DNA from: a virus
Reading direction: 5' to 3' (one strand)
IMG/VR virus record: IMGVR_UViG_3300017527_000886
Coordinates: 1-44,407 of that record
DNA length: 44,407 nucleotides
The translations under genes were made by a program, and so were the position numbers. The notes beneath the pieces were generated by a model. That model saw nothing but the letters and a program-made list of their open reading frames with translations, did not search any database and was not told the DNA's origin. The number at the start of each line of letters is the position of its first letter. The first letter of the stretch is position 1. Below are positions 32,505 through 41,469 of this stretch, piece after piece.

Positions 32505-33591
32505 CAGACCATCTTTGACAGATATAATCGAGAGAATACAATCAGACTTTAGTAATAGAGTTGAAAACGCAAAAACATTTTTAAGACGTAGCTTTTATAT
32601 TGTTATGTCTTATGTTTTAGGCGGTGCAATATATTTATTGTACGAATATATTCAATACGTAAAAGATCAGTTATTTATTACTTATGCGGATGCTGAATAT
32701 TTAGAAAGGCATGCAGCAGAATATGGACTTTTTAGAGATTCAGGAACTAAAGCAAATGGAACTGTAACATTTACAGGAACGGTTGGAACTGTAATACCGG
32801 CTTTTGTTGAATTAATAACAGATGATGGGTTAATATATAAAACAACAGTTTCTTCTACTATTGGAGCTGGTGGAACTTCGACTGCAACAATACAAGCATC
32901 AGAGGTTGGTATTGAATATAATCAAGATGCTGGATTAATATTAAGTTTCCTTTCACCTATTGCAAATATTGATAGTAGTGCAACTGTAGATTCAAATGCA
33001 TTAACAGATGGTGAAGATTTGGAAACTGATGATTTATTTAGAGCAAGAGTTTTAAAAAGAAAAAAATTACCACCTCATGGAGGTAATGCAAATGATTATG
33101 AGACGTGGGCTCTTGAATTTTCAGGAGTTACAAGAGCGTGGTCAATACCAGAATATAATGGTATCGGTACAATCGGATTAGTCACTATTAAAGATAATGA
33201 AAGTGATATTTTCCCAAATGAAAGTGAACGTGAAGAGATAAGAGTTTATATTGTTTCACACACTGATTCATTTATTGGAAAAGAAGTAGGAATACCTGTC
33301 ACTGCTGAACCTGGATTTTTTATAATTAATGCACAAGCACTTACAATGAATTTTAATTTAAATATTTACCCAAATACTACTGCAATTCAAAGTTCAATTG
33401 ATAGTAAACTTTCTGATTTAATTATACAATCTGGTGGCCCAGAGCAAAATATAAGTATATCACAAATGTATGAATCGATAATGAGTGCAGAAGGTATTAT
33501 ACGGGCTACTATAACAAGTCCAACAGATGATACAACTGCAAATGTAAATGAAGTACATGTTCTTGGTACAACAACTTATAGTGATTATTAA
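32494..33591 (+). CDS. Baseplate J-like protein, Mu gp47-like
   Basis: A 365-aa protein read from GTG 32494 with GGAG 8 nt upstream; it overlaps gp46 by 11 nt. Landmarks: YADAEYLERHAAEYGLFRDSGTKANGTVTFTG, then ALTDGEDLETDDLFRARVLKR and GGNANDYETWALEFSGVTRAWSIPEYNG. It forms the wedge that anchors the fibres. Confidence 0.92.
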   Translation: MPFNRPSLTDIIERIQSDFSNRVENAKTFLRRSFYIVMSYVLGGAIYLLYEYIQYVKDQLFITYADAEYLERHAAEYGLFRDSGTKANGTVTFTGTVGTVIPAFVELITDDGLIYKTTVSSTIGAGGTSTATIQASEVGIEYNQDAGLILSFLSPIANIDSSATVDSNALTDGEDLETDDLFRARVLKRKKLPPHGGNANDYETWALEFSGVTRAWSIPEYNGIGTIGLVTIKDNESDIFPNESEREEIRVYIVSHTDSFIGKEVGIPVTAEPGFFIINAQALTMNFNLNIYPNTTAIQSSIDSKLSDLIIQSGGPEQNISISQMYESIMSAEGIIRATITSPTDDTTANVNEVHVLGTTTYSDY

Positions 33592-33593
33592 TA

Positions 33594-34382
33594 ATGGCAA
33601 GAACAGCAGCACAACATAGAGAGGTTTTAAAATCGCTTTTACCACCTGGTAAAATATGGACACGTAGTCCTAATTCTATTTTGCATAAAATTATGTATTC
33701 ATTAGCAGAAGAATTTGCAAGAGTAGAAGCCAGAGTTGATGATCTTTATAATGAAAAAGATGTAACAACAACAACAGAATTATTAGAAGAACATGAACTT
33801 GATTATGGTTTACCAGATGTTGGAGATTCAATAGCAAGTACAAATGAATTAAGACGTGAAGAACTTGAAAGTAGTTTATTAAAACTTGGCCAACAATTTC
33901 AGCAATATTATATAGATATAGCAACAGCACTTGGTTATACAATTACTATAGAAGAATTTTCACCTTTTTGGGCTGGTTTACAAACTGCAATTGATAGATG
34001 TGGAGATCAAAATAATATTTTTTGGTGGATGGTCTGGATTGATCTTGATAGTGTTACGTATCCATCAGAAGTTAATATTACAAAATTAATGAATAAAATT
34101 AGGTCAACGTCACCCGGACATACTCATCCTATTTTTGGATTTGAAGGAGCTGGATTTTCTCGTGGTTTTTCTCGTGGTTTTAATTCAATTCCTCATTATG
34201 ATAATAGCTGGGATCTTGGCGGTTTTAATCCCGGATTTTCAAATGGTTTTGCAAATAATGTTGATTATGATGGAAATAATTTTATTGGTGGTTTTAGTCA
34301 AGGTTTTAATATTGGTTTTAATCGTTATTCAGGTGGCGGTTTTACAGATGGTTTTAGTTTAGGTTTTAGTAGACAACATTAA
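33594..34382 (+). CDS. Baseplate protein, Mu gp48-like, with Gly-Phe repeat tail
   Basis: A 262-aa protein. Residues 1-~180 match the gp48/DUF2313 (YmfQ) family: LKSLLPPGKIWTRSPNSILHKIMYSLAEEFARVEARVDDLYNEKD and LLEEHELDYGLPD. From about residue 183 it carries a tail of GF-centred repeats (GFSRGFSRGF, GFNPGFSNGF, GFSQGFNIGF, GFTDGFSLGF), which I do not expect in the basic Mu protein. It may attach fibres. Confidence 0.82.
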   Translation: MARTAAQHREVLKSLLPPGKIWTRSPNSILHKIMYSLAEEFARVEARVDDLYNEKDVTTTTELLEEHELDYGLPDVGDSIASTNELRREELESSLLKLGQQFQQYYIDIATALGYTITIEEFSPFWAGLQTAIDRCGDQNNIFWWMVWIDLDSVTYPSEVNITKLMNKIRSTSPGHTHPIFGFEGAGFSRGFSRGFNSIPHYDNSWDLGGFNPGFSNGFANNVDYDGNNFIGGFSQGFNIGFNRYSGGGFTDGFSLGFSRQH

Positions 34383-34398
34383 AAAAACATATTATAAT
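34379..34398 (+). promoter_or_regulatory. Putative late promoter, copy 3
   Basis: TTAAAAAAACATATTATAAT, the same 20-nt layout as copies at 14817 and 18354, differing only in the three spacer bases. It lies about 20 nt before the AGGAG of the first fibre-region gene. Confidence 0.6.
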
Positions 34399-34417
34399 AT
34401 AAGAACAGGAGAAAAAA

Positions 34418-34999
34418 ATGTCAGATACTCAAAGAACAAGGGCGCAAATATTAGCTTTATTTGCTGATAATGTTACAGGACAAATTTCAGAGCAAGATTT
34501 AAGAGATTTTACAGTTACAATGATGGAAAGTGAATTTGCAAATCCAGGTGATTTTTTTGCAAAGCCACAAGCAAAATATATTACAACTGATAAAACAGCA
34601 AAAGGTTACAAAGAATATTCACAATATATAGGTTCTGATTGTTCATGGATGAATATTATGTATCAAGATCAATCTACTGGTTATTGGATGCGAGCAGATG
34701 TAGCTGATAGTACAAAAACTGGTAGGCTCGGTTTAGCAATGGATAGTTATTCTTCTGATGTAAGTACTGGTCAAATTTTAATTGAAGGTATTGTTTATGA
34801 TTCTTCTTTTAGTACAGTTTTTAGTCGTTTAATTGGACGGCCTATTTATTTAGATTCTGGTGTACCTGGAAGTATTAGCATTGGTCAAACTGCAAATTCT
34901 GAATTAATAGTCGGTTGGATTGCTCATTCAGATGATGCTGGTGGATCTGCAATTGGAAAATTTTATTTTAGACCAGACTGGGCAATAAAAGGTATTTAA
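34418..34999 (+). CDS. Tail fibre-associated or virion protein
   Basis: A 193-aa protein. The start SDTQRTRAQILALFADNVTGQISEQDLRDFTVTM is a helical motif seen in many phage fibre and baseplate-distal proteins. The rest is beta-rich (TKTGRLGLAMDSYSSDVSTGQILIEGIVYDS...). It likely links the baseplate to fibres or is a short fibre. AGGAG site; 3 nt before the fibre gene. Confidence 0.55.
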   Translation: MSDTQRTRAQILALFADNVTGQISEQDLRDFTVTMMESEFANPGDFFAKPQAKYITTDKTAKGYKEYSQYIGSDCSWMNIMYQDQSTGYWMRADVADSTKTGRLGLAMDSYSSDVSTGQILIEGIVYDSSFSTVFSRLIGRPIYLDSGVPGSISIGQTANSELIVGWIAHSDDAGGSAIGKFYFRPDWAIKGI

Positions 35000-35002
35000 T
35001 AA

Positions 35003-36385
35003 ATGCATCGAATTGAAGGTGCTAATAATATAAAAGATTCTGCTGGAAGGTTACAATTTACAGATGGACCTCCGGCAACTACAGTTCCGGCTGCATGGCT
35101 TAATTCTGTACAAGAAGAAATTGCAAATGTTATTGAATTGGCTGGACTTAATTTAAATGCAGCTGGTAATGATACAAGGACTCAATTATATGAAGCATTC
35201 ATTTCTATAATGAGTGATATTGTTACTGAGGCAAGTTTAGGTGAATTTTTAGAAATAACAACAAACACTGATGCTTCAAAAAATAAAAATTATATTACAA
35301 ATCATGCATCAAATAAATTAGTAATTACATTACCAAGTGATTTAACACAAGGTTCTTTTAATGGTATTTATGGAAAAGGTGCAGCTGGTTGGATAATTAA
35401 TGGTGATTATATTTTTTATGGTTATAAAAAATTATTATATTCTAATTTATATAATGATAGTATAAGATTAATAGCTATTAGTTCTACCGAATTAAAAATT
35501 GATTATAGATTTACACAAAAACCCGAACAAGAATTTTATGGCTTTTTTGGTGGTGGTCAAGATATTGGAGCAAATGATCTTGATTTTATAGATCATATAG
35601 ATATGACTGTTTTGTCAGGTAATGCAGGAGATAAAAGCGATCTTACTGTTGCAAGAAGAGCTTTAGGCGGTATCACAGGAATACAATATGGCTTTTTTGG
35701 TGGTGGTCTTCTTTTCGGAGCAACTCAAAATGTAATAGATTATATTGATGTAACAACACTTAGTGGTAATGCAATTGATCGTGGTGATCTTAGTGTCGCG
35801 AGATATTTATTAACAGGTGTTTCTGGTATTCAATATGGTTTTTATTGTGGTGGTACTGGTGGTGCTAATAATGTTATTGATTATATTGATGTTAGTGTTA
35901 CAAGTGTTATAAATGCAATTGACCGTGGAGACCTTAGTGTTGCAAGAAATAGTGTAGGTGGTACTTATGGATTTCAATATGGTTTTTTAGCTGGTGGTGG
36001 TGGTTTTGATACAATAGATTATATTGATATAACATTATTAACAGGAGATGCAACGGATCGTGGTGATATTACTGTTGCTAGAAATTATTTAGCTGGTGTT
36101 TCTGGTATACAATATGGCTTTTTTGGTGGTGGTAGTGGTCCTAGTAATGTAATTGAATATATTGATAACACTTTAACAACAGGTAATGCAACTGATCGTG
36201 GTGATCTTACTGTGGCTAGAGGTCAATTAGCTGGTGTTTCTGGTATACAATATGGCTTTTTTGGTGGTGGTAGTACAGGTGCAGTTAGTAATGTAATAGA
36301 TTATATTGATATGTCATTATTAACAGGTAATGCGACAGATCGTGGTGATTTACAAGGTACTAAACTTGAACTAGCTGGATTATAA
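35003..36385 (+). CDS. Tail fibre with six propeller-like repeats
   Basis: A 460-aa protein. Residues 1-~60 (MHRIEGANNI...PPATTVPAAWLNSVQEEIANVIE) form an attachment domain that recurs in the second fibre at 37472. The middle (~90-150) contains GKGAAGWIINGDYIFYGYKK. From residue 179 there are six ~46-residue repeats of form YGFFGGG...IDYID...GNATDRGDLTVAR...LAGVSGIQ, as in kelch-like beta-propellers. Six blades suggest a closed propeller, a common receptor- or glycan-binding scaffold. Function in adsorption is inferred. Confidence 0.8.
   Translation: MHRIEGANNIKDSAGRLQFTDGPPATTVPAAWLNSVQEEIANVIELAGLNLNAAGNDTRTQLYEAFISIMSDIVTEASLGEFLEITTNTDASKNKNYITNHASNKLVITLPSDLTQGSFNGIYGKGAAGWIINGDYIFYGYKKLLYSNLYNDSIRLIAISSTELKIDYRFTQKPEQEFYGFFGGGQDIGANDLDFIDHIDMTVLSGNAGDKSDLTVARRALGGITGIQYGFFGGGLLFGATQNVIDYIDVTTLSGNAIDRGDLSVARYLLTGVSGIQYGFYCGGTGGANNVIDYIDVSVTSVINAIDRGDLSVARNSVGGTYGFQYGFLAGGGGFDTIDYIDITLLTGDATDRGDITVARNYLAGVSGIQYGFFGGGSGPSNVIEYIDNTLTTGNATDRGDLTVARGQLAGVSGIQYGFFGGGSTGAVSNVIDYIDMSLLTGNATDRGDLQGTKLELAGL
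35537..36382 (+). repeat. Six tandem coding repeats (~140 bp)
   Basis: Six in-frame units in the first fibre, each beginning with TATGGCTTTT or a close variant and containing a GATCGTGGTGAT-like core. They vary mainly just after the GGTGGTGGT block, so variation is local. Recombination with the second fibre's units is possible. Confidence 0.75.
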
Positions 36386-36401
36386 AAAATATTAAAGTTT
36401 C

Positions 36402-36430
36402 TTACATATTTGTCGATAATATAGTATAAT
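36402..36430 (+). promoter_or_regulatory. Promoter of the small exported protein
   Basis: -35-like TTACAT (36402-36407), 17-nt spacer, -10 TATAAT (36425-36430). It differs from the late motif, so this gene may be expressed independently, as phage morons often are. Confidence 0.65.
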
Positions 36431-36460
36431 ATATACACACAAAAAAACAAGGAAAAAACA

Positions 36461-36763
36461 ATGAAAAAAAATATTATAATATTATTAATTTTTTCTATAT
36501 CAACATTATTTTGTTGTTATAAAAAAATAGAAACAATAACATTTTCACAATCTGATTTTGTTAATATGTTACATCCAAAAACATTAACAAAAGTTGAGAT
36601 TTTTTCAAATAGAATAAATAATAAAATTAAATGTAATTTATATTATCTTTTACCAAGAGGTTGGATGAAATATGATAGAATAAATAAAGAATATTTTAAT
36701 TTTATGATGAAAATTATTCCAACAAATATTATTCTTTATAGAGATAAAATTAAAAAAAAATAA
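36461..36763 (+). CDS. Small exported protein, possible lipoprotein
   Basis: A 100-aa protein with a signal-like start: MKKNIIILLIFSIST then LFCC at residues 16-19. The Cys pair could be a lipobox, although -1 is Phe or Cys rather than Gly/Ala/Ser, so lipidation is unsure. The mature part is basic and unassigned. It has an AAGGAAAAAACA site and its own sigma70-type promoter between two late fibre genes, so it may be a moron that alters the host surface. Superinfection exclusion and spanin roles are possible but unsupported. Confidence 0.55.
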   Translation: MKKNIIILLIFSISTLFCCYKKIETITFSQSDFVNMLHPKTLTKVEIFSNRINNKIKCNLYYLLPRGWMKYDRINKEYFNFMMKIIPTNIILYRDKIKKK

Positions 36764-36779
36764 AATTTAGGCATATCAA

Positions 36780-37484
36780 ATGAGTATTATAGATAAAATA
36801 AAACAACAATCTTATGAAGGTTCAAATAAAAAATTTAATGAATTAAAAAAATCATTTTTAGAAATGAGCCAAATTAAATCCGAATTTGATATGGAAAAAT
36901 TAACTGGAAAAAAAAATGGTAATTTTGTAGCACATAATTACCATTTTTTAATTCGTCAATATTCCTTAACACTTGGTGAAGTACGCAGAATGTATCTTGA
37001 CAAAGAAGAAAAAATTAGGCAAATTGAAGATTTAAAAAAAATGGAAACAGAAAGATTTAATGATGAAACTGGCAATGTGAAATATGTTGATATAGAAATC
37101 AACAGACTTGAAAATCAAATTGACCAACTTGAGTTAGATATTGCGAATAAAGCATATAGGTGTGATTATTATGAAAAATTAAGATTAAAATTAATTGAAA
37201 TTAATAATAATAAAGAGCCAACAAATGAAGAATATCAAAAAGAAGAGCCTGATTATATTAAATGGGCATTAGAAAAAGAAATGTATCATGATTTGGTTAG
37301 TCGTCAAACTGGTTTAAGGATTGGTGTACTTGATAATATTGAAATGTTAGAGGATAAACCATTGTTAAATAATAATTTTCAAAGGTTAATTGATAAAAAA
37401 ATGGATTTAGAAAAATTTCAAATAGATTTTAAAAAAAATCAAAAATTAGATAATTTTTATGATAATAAAAAATGCATAGAATAG
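36780..37484 (+). CDS. Coiled-coil protein between fibre genes
   Basis: A 234-aa protein. Residues ~75-135 are a Lys/Glu/Leu coiled coil (KEEKIRQIEDLKKMETERF, VDIEINRLENQIDQLELDI). No family is recognised. Its end overlaps the second fibre gene by 13 nt, which links its translation to that fibre. It may be an assembly chaperone or a fibre-connecting protein, by position only. No strong SD. Confidence 0.5.
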   Translation: MSIIDKIKQQSYEGSNKKFNELKKSFLEMSQIKSEFDMEKLTGKKNGNFVAHNYHFLIRQYSLTLGEVRRMYLDKEEKIRQIEDLKKMETERFNDETGNVKYVDIEINRLENQIDQLELDIANKAYRCDYYEKLRLKLIEINNNKEPTNEEYQKEEPDYIKWALEKEMYHDLVSRQTGLRIGVLDNIEMLEDKPLLNNNFQRLIDKKMDLEKFQIDFKKNQKLDNFYDNKKCIE

Positions 37485-38878
37485 AAGGTGAAAACCATAT
37501 TAATGTAGATGGTGATTTTCTTTTTAAAGAGCAACCACCATCTACAAAATTACAAGCTGCATGGCTTAATTCTATACAAGAAGAAATTGCATATATTATT
37601 GAGACAATAGGTGAACAATTATATTCTGCTTCAAATGATTTAAACAATCAATTATCAAGCAATTTGGAAGATTTTTTTAATTTTTTTTATACTTTTGAAT
37701 ATTTTATAAAACTATATAATCAAAGAACTGATACAATAACAGCTGATCAATTATCAAGTGCAAATAGAATATATATAACAAATTCAACAAATAGACTTGA
37801 AATTGAAATACCATCTACATTTTCATTAGGACAATTTGTAAAAGCTGAGGGAAAAGGAGCTGGCGGTTGGAAAATTAAAGGAAATTTTGTTTTTCTTGGT
37901 TATAAGAAATATTTATTATCAACTAATTTTAATGATAAAATTACTTTAATTTTTGCAAATGATAATTCAATTGTTATGCAAGATAATAATTTTGAATATA
38001 TTAAACAATTAGGTTTTTTTGGTGGGGGAGAAGATCCAGTAGATAAAAACGAAATAGAATATATTGATATGTCAATAATTTCAGTTGTAAATGCCGTGGA
38101 TCGTGGGGATCTTACTGTGGCTAGAGCATTTTTAGCTGGAGTTTCCGGAATTCAATATGGATTCTATGGTGGGGGTGATATAGTTGGTGTTGCTAATAAC
38201 ACAATAGATTCAATCGATACAACATTAACTACAGGTAATGCGATAGATCGTGGAAATCTTACTGTAACTAGAACAGGATTATCCGGGATATCTGGTATTC
38301 AATACGGATTTTTTGGTGGAGGAGATTCAGGAGGATTCAAAAATGAAATAGACTATATTGATATATCAATTGTTTCAGTTGTTAATGCTGTGGATAGGGG
38401 GGATCTTACTGTGGCTAGAAGTGTTTTAGCCGGAGTTTCCGGAATTCAATATGGATTCTATGGTGGGGGATGGACTGGTGCAAGTAGAAATGAAATAGAA
38501 TATATTGATATGATAGTAATATCAGTTGTTAATGCCGTGGATCGCGGGGATCTTACTGTAGGTAGAAGAGAAATAGCTGGAGTTTCCGGAATTCAATATG
38601 GATTCTATGGTGGAGGAGAATCAGCAGGATACAGAAATGAAATAGATTATATTGATACGACAATTGTTTCAGTTGTTAATGCTGTGGATAGGGGAGATCT
38701 TGTTGTTGTTAGAGGTGGTATGGCAGGAATATCAGGAAGCCAATATGGTTTCTTTGGTGGGGGATATAGTGGTGTTTATCGAGATGAAATCGATTCAATA
38801 GATATAATATTAACTACAGGTAATGCTATTGATCGCGGAAATCTCACTGTGGCAACATCGGTTTTGGCCGGAGTTTGA
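37472..38878 (+). CDS. Second tail fibre, paralogue with six repeats
   Basis: A 468-aa paralogue of the fibre at 35003. It shares the N-terminal domain (MHRIEGENHINVDG...PPSTKLQAAWLNSIQEEIAYIIE), the middle GKGAGGWKIKGNFVFLGYKKY and six ~48-residue repeats from residue 180 (YGFYGGG...IDYID...VNAVDRGDLTVAR...LAGVSGIQ). Repeat units are more like each other than like those of the first fibre, suggesting concerted evolution. Probably an alternative or partner receptor-binding fibre. Confidence 0.8.
   Translation: MHRIEGENHINVDGDFLFKEQPPSTKLQAAWLNSIQEEIAYIIETIGEQLYSASNDLNNQLSSNLEDFFNFFYTFEYFIKLYNQRTDTITADQLSSANRIYITNSTNRLEIEIPSTFSLGQFVKAEGKGAGGWKIKGNFVFLGYKKYLLSTNFNDKITLIFANDNSIVMQDNNFEYIKQLGFFGGGEDPVDKNEIEYIDMSIISVVNAVDRGDLTVARAFLAGVSGIQYGFYGGGDIVGVANNTIDSIDTTLTTGNAIDRGNLTVTRTGLSGISGIQYGFFGGGDSGGFKNEIDYIDISIVSVVNAVDRGDLTVARSVLAGVSGIQYGFYGGGWTGASRNEIEYIDMIVISVVNAVDRGDLTVGRREIAGVSGIQYGFYGGGESAGYRNEIDYIDTTIVSVVNAVDRGDLVVVRGGMAGISGSQYGFFGGGYSGVYRDEIDSIDIILTTGNAIDRGNLTVATSVLAGV
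38009..38875 (+). repeat. Six tandem coding repeats in second fibre
   Basis: Six in-frame units of about 145 bp. The DNA is highly similar among units (for example GGAATTCAATATGGATTCTA recurs), so slippage or unequal recombination could change blade number or swap blades. Confidence 0.75.
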
Positions 38879-38883
38879 TAAAA

Positions 38884-41469
38884 TTATTTTATATTATTTA
38901 ATTTTTCTTTAGCTTCTTTACTGCTTGGAAAAACTTTTAGATATTTTTCATAACATTTTATAGATTCCTCTTTCATACTTGCTTTTTCATATAATTCACC
39001 AAGTTTTAAATATATATGATCGAATTGTTCTGTTTTGCTTAAAACTTCTTTAATTTCTTTTATACCTTCCATAGAATCGATATTTAATAATACAATTCCT
39101 CTTTCATATTGTAATCTTAAATTTTCCGGATAATCTTTTACAAGGTCATTATAAAAGTCTAAACTTTCATCAAAATTTTTTATATGATGTAATGTTGTAG
39201 CAACACCCCATCTTGCAGAAAATTCTTTGGGTAAAATATTAATTGCTTTTTTTAAAGTTTTTATTATTTCATTAAAATCTATTTTATTAATATCTGTTTC
39301 GTTTTTTGTAGAGCGAATTAATTTAGTATATTTAATTAATTTTTCTCTTTTATCGTATGATTCTTTTGCTTCTTTTATTTTGTTTTCTCTTAAATCTATA
39401 CATTTATTTATAATTTTTTTATCTATTTCAAATGCTTCATCTATAGGATGTAAATTATATTGTAATAATGGAAAAGCAAAGTTTCCAGTTTCTAAATATT
39501 TATTACATTTATCAAAATCAATTTCAATTTTTTCTTCTTCTTTATTTAATAATAAACTTTCGTCTTTTGTTTTTATAAACTTTTGTAATAGTTCTAAACT
39601 TTCTTTATAAATTCCTAGTAATCTTATTGCCGATTCTTTTGCAGCTTCCAAAATTATAATATTCCTTTCTGTTCTTACTTTCCTATTTTTAGCATTCTTA
39701 AATAAATTTTTTGTTTTTACATTAAACTTTCTTGAGTAAATTTCTCTACTTGTTTTATATATATGCATTCCTACAAGTTGAATTTTTTTAGCTATCGTTT
39801 GAGCTGCATCAGAATATTTTTTATTTTCTTTAAATATTTTTTCTAATTTATTATTATCTGCTTGTACATTTTTTTGATTTAATTTATTAGCTGTATTAAT
39901 ACCTTTTATACAGTTTATTTTTAAATCTTCAAGCATTTTAATTTCTTTTTCTAGTAATGGTATTATATTTTCAATTTCTTTTTCAGATTCATTAATTAAA
40001 GATAAAAAAGGTTTTAATATATTTTTATCTTTTTTAAAGCCATTTTTTTCAATAAACATTCTTAAACTTAGAATTTCAGTATTTTTAATATTCGCGCCAC
40101 CTTCTGTACAATTATATATTTTAATATCTTTTAATTGTGAAATTATATTTTCAAACGCTATTATAAAAGAAGCAAGACCCATATTTGTTGGTAGAATTTT
40201 ATTATTTATTTTATCATTAAAATATGCTTCAACTTTTTGAGTATATCCCATTGAATTTTCAACATCTTTTAAATGTGAGTTTGGATCGTCGATTTTCCAT
40301 TTAATAGTTCCGTTTTCATTGTATTCAATTTTTCCCGAAGCATCTGCAAGTTCTATATGAGATCTATTTCCTTCATATGCTAAGTCTTGACCGATTATAC
40401 CTATATTATTGCAACCTAAATGAATGGCTAAACCAAGGCAGAAATGAGAAACGGAACCGCCTTGTAATAAAGAGCCTTTTTTTGACATATAATGTGCTAC
40501 AGTTTCAGGAAAAGCGATAGTATCAGACATTGCGATAAATTTATCACCTTTCCATTTTTTTAATATTGGTGCATATGTTCTATTTAGTGCTACTAAAGGA
40601 ACATCTTTAATATTGAACAATCCATTAAAATGCTCCATATTTGTTTTTCCATAGTCTACAGTACAAATAAAATCGGGTTTTATATCATAAGATAATAATG
40701 CTCTTAATGCCTGTGCTACAGCTATTATAATAACTTTTTCTTTATTTTCTTTAAGTATATGTATATTTTTATTTAATGATGGCCCAGTTGAAACAATAAC
40801 GGCTGTTTTATTTTTAAATAAATCTTTTAATTCGTTTATTCCGCGATGTCTAATAACATATGGTAAATTTTTAATATCATTTTCAGCTATTATTGTACCG
40901 GCTCCCATAACAGTACCGACATTACATTGAATTTGATTTACCATATCTCTAATATAAGAAATAGTTTCAGCGTATACTTCTGGTAATAAGTTAGTATACT
41001 GTTCACTTAACGTAAACCAATTTTGGATTACTAGATTTGATTCTATAACTGATAATGAATAGCTAATTATTTTATTTTCTGGTTTAATAAATACTAGAGT
41101 ATTATTCCTTAAATATTTTGATACATCATAATTACCTAAAAATAATTTTAAAAAAAATGGTTCATTTTCTACAACAAGAACAATATGATCTTTCTCTTTA
41201 TTTAATAATATTTTATATAAAAATTCTCCAAGTCCTATTCCTGAAAAAATAGTAATATTTTCTTTTAATATTTCATTCTTTTTTATATTATCTAATAATT
41301 GATTATAGGCATCTATATTATAAGCATTATTTATTTTATCACCTTTTTTAATTTGAAAATTATCTTTAGTTCTGATAAACCATTTCGGCTTATTAGAATT
41401 TTCTATAATTGGTAAATATTCTTTATTGATTTTTTTTAGTTCTATAATATTTTTTTCAAAGTGGTTCAT
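38884..41469 (-). CDS. Maf-like motility-accessory glycosyltransferase with TPR-like tail
   Basis: An 861-aa protein. Residues ~220-420 match the MAF/DUF115 family: KTAVIVSTGPSLNKNIHILKENKEKVIIIAVAQALRALLSYDIKPDFICTVD, then GSVSHFCLGLAIHLGCNNIGIIGQDLAYEGNRSH. Maf proteins attach nonulosonic sugars to flagellin. The last ~120 residues (RWGVATTLHHIKNFDESLDFYNDL..., HIYLKLGELYEKASMKEESIKCYEKYLKVFP) are TPR-like. Last gene of the leftward cassette, ending 5 bp from the second fibre. Substrate could be flagellin or a phage protein. Confidence 0.85.
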   Translation of the reverse strand: MNHFEKNIIELKKINKEYLPIIENSNKPKWFIRTKDNFQIKKGDKINNAYNIDAYNQLLDNIKKNEILKENITIFSGIGLGEFLYKILLNKEKDHIVLVVENEPFFLKLFLGNYDVSKYLRNNTLVFIKPENKIISYSLSVIESNLVIQNWFTLSEQYTNLLPEVYAETISYIRDMVNQIQCNVGTVMGAGTIIAENDIKNLPYVIRHRGINELKDLFKNKTAVIVSTGPSLNKNIHILKENKEKVIIIAVAQALRALLSYDIKPDFICTVDYGKTNMEHFNGLFNIKDVPLVALNRTYAPILKKWKGDKFIAMSDTIAFPETVAHYMSKKGSLLQGGSVSHFCLGLAIHLGCNNIGIIGQDLAYEGNRSHIELADASGKIEYNENGTIKWKIDDPNSHLKDVENSMGYTQKVEAYFNDKINNKILPTNMGLASFIIAFENIISQLKDIKIYNCTEGGANIKNTEILSLRMFIEKNGFKKDKNILKPFLSLINESEKEIENIIPLLEKEIKMLEDLKINCIKGINTANKLNQKNVQADNNKLEKIFKENKKYSDAAQTIAKKIQLVGMHIYKTSREIYSRKFNVKTKNLFKNAKNRKVRTERNIIILEAAKESAIRLLGIYKESLELLQKFIKTKDESLLLNKEEEKIEIDFDKCNKYLETGNFAFPLLQYNLHPIDEAFEIDKKIINKCIDLRENKIKEAKESYDKREKLIKYTKLIRSTKNETDINKIDFNEIIKTLKKAINILPKEFSARWGVATTLHHIKNFDESLDFYNDLVKDYPENLRLQYERGIVLLNIDSMEGIKEIKEVLSKTEQFDHIYLKLGELYEKASMKEESIKCYEKYLKVFPSSKEAKEKLNNIK

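Noticed and set aside
24395-34382. A transposable Mu-like phage
   Set aside because: The tail genes are Mu-like, but no MuA/MuB transposition genes are visible and the head genes are of HK97 type. The tail module alone does not show transposition.
35537-38875. Tandem repeats as a CRISPR-like array
   Set aside because: The repeats are 140-145 bp, stay in frame, and encode regular propeller-like protein units, with no short spacers and no cas genes.
39227-39610. 127-aa reading frame on the plus strand
   Set aside because: It is the complement of a Lys/Glu-rich part of the Maf-like gene, giving an artificial hydrophobic sequence. No promoter or ribosome-binding site is seen.
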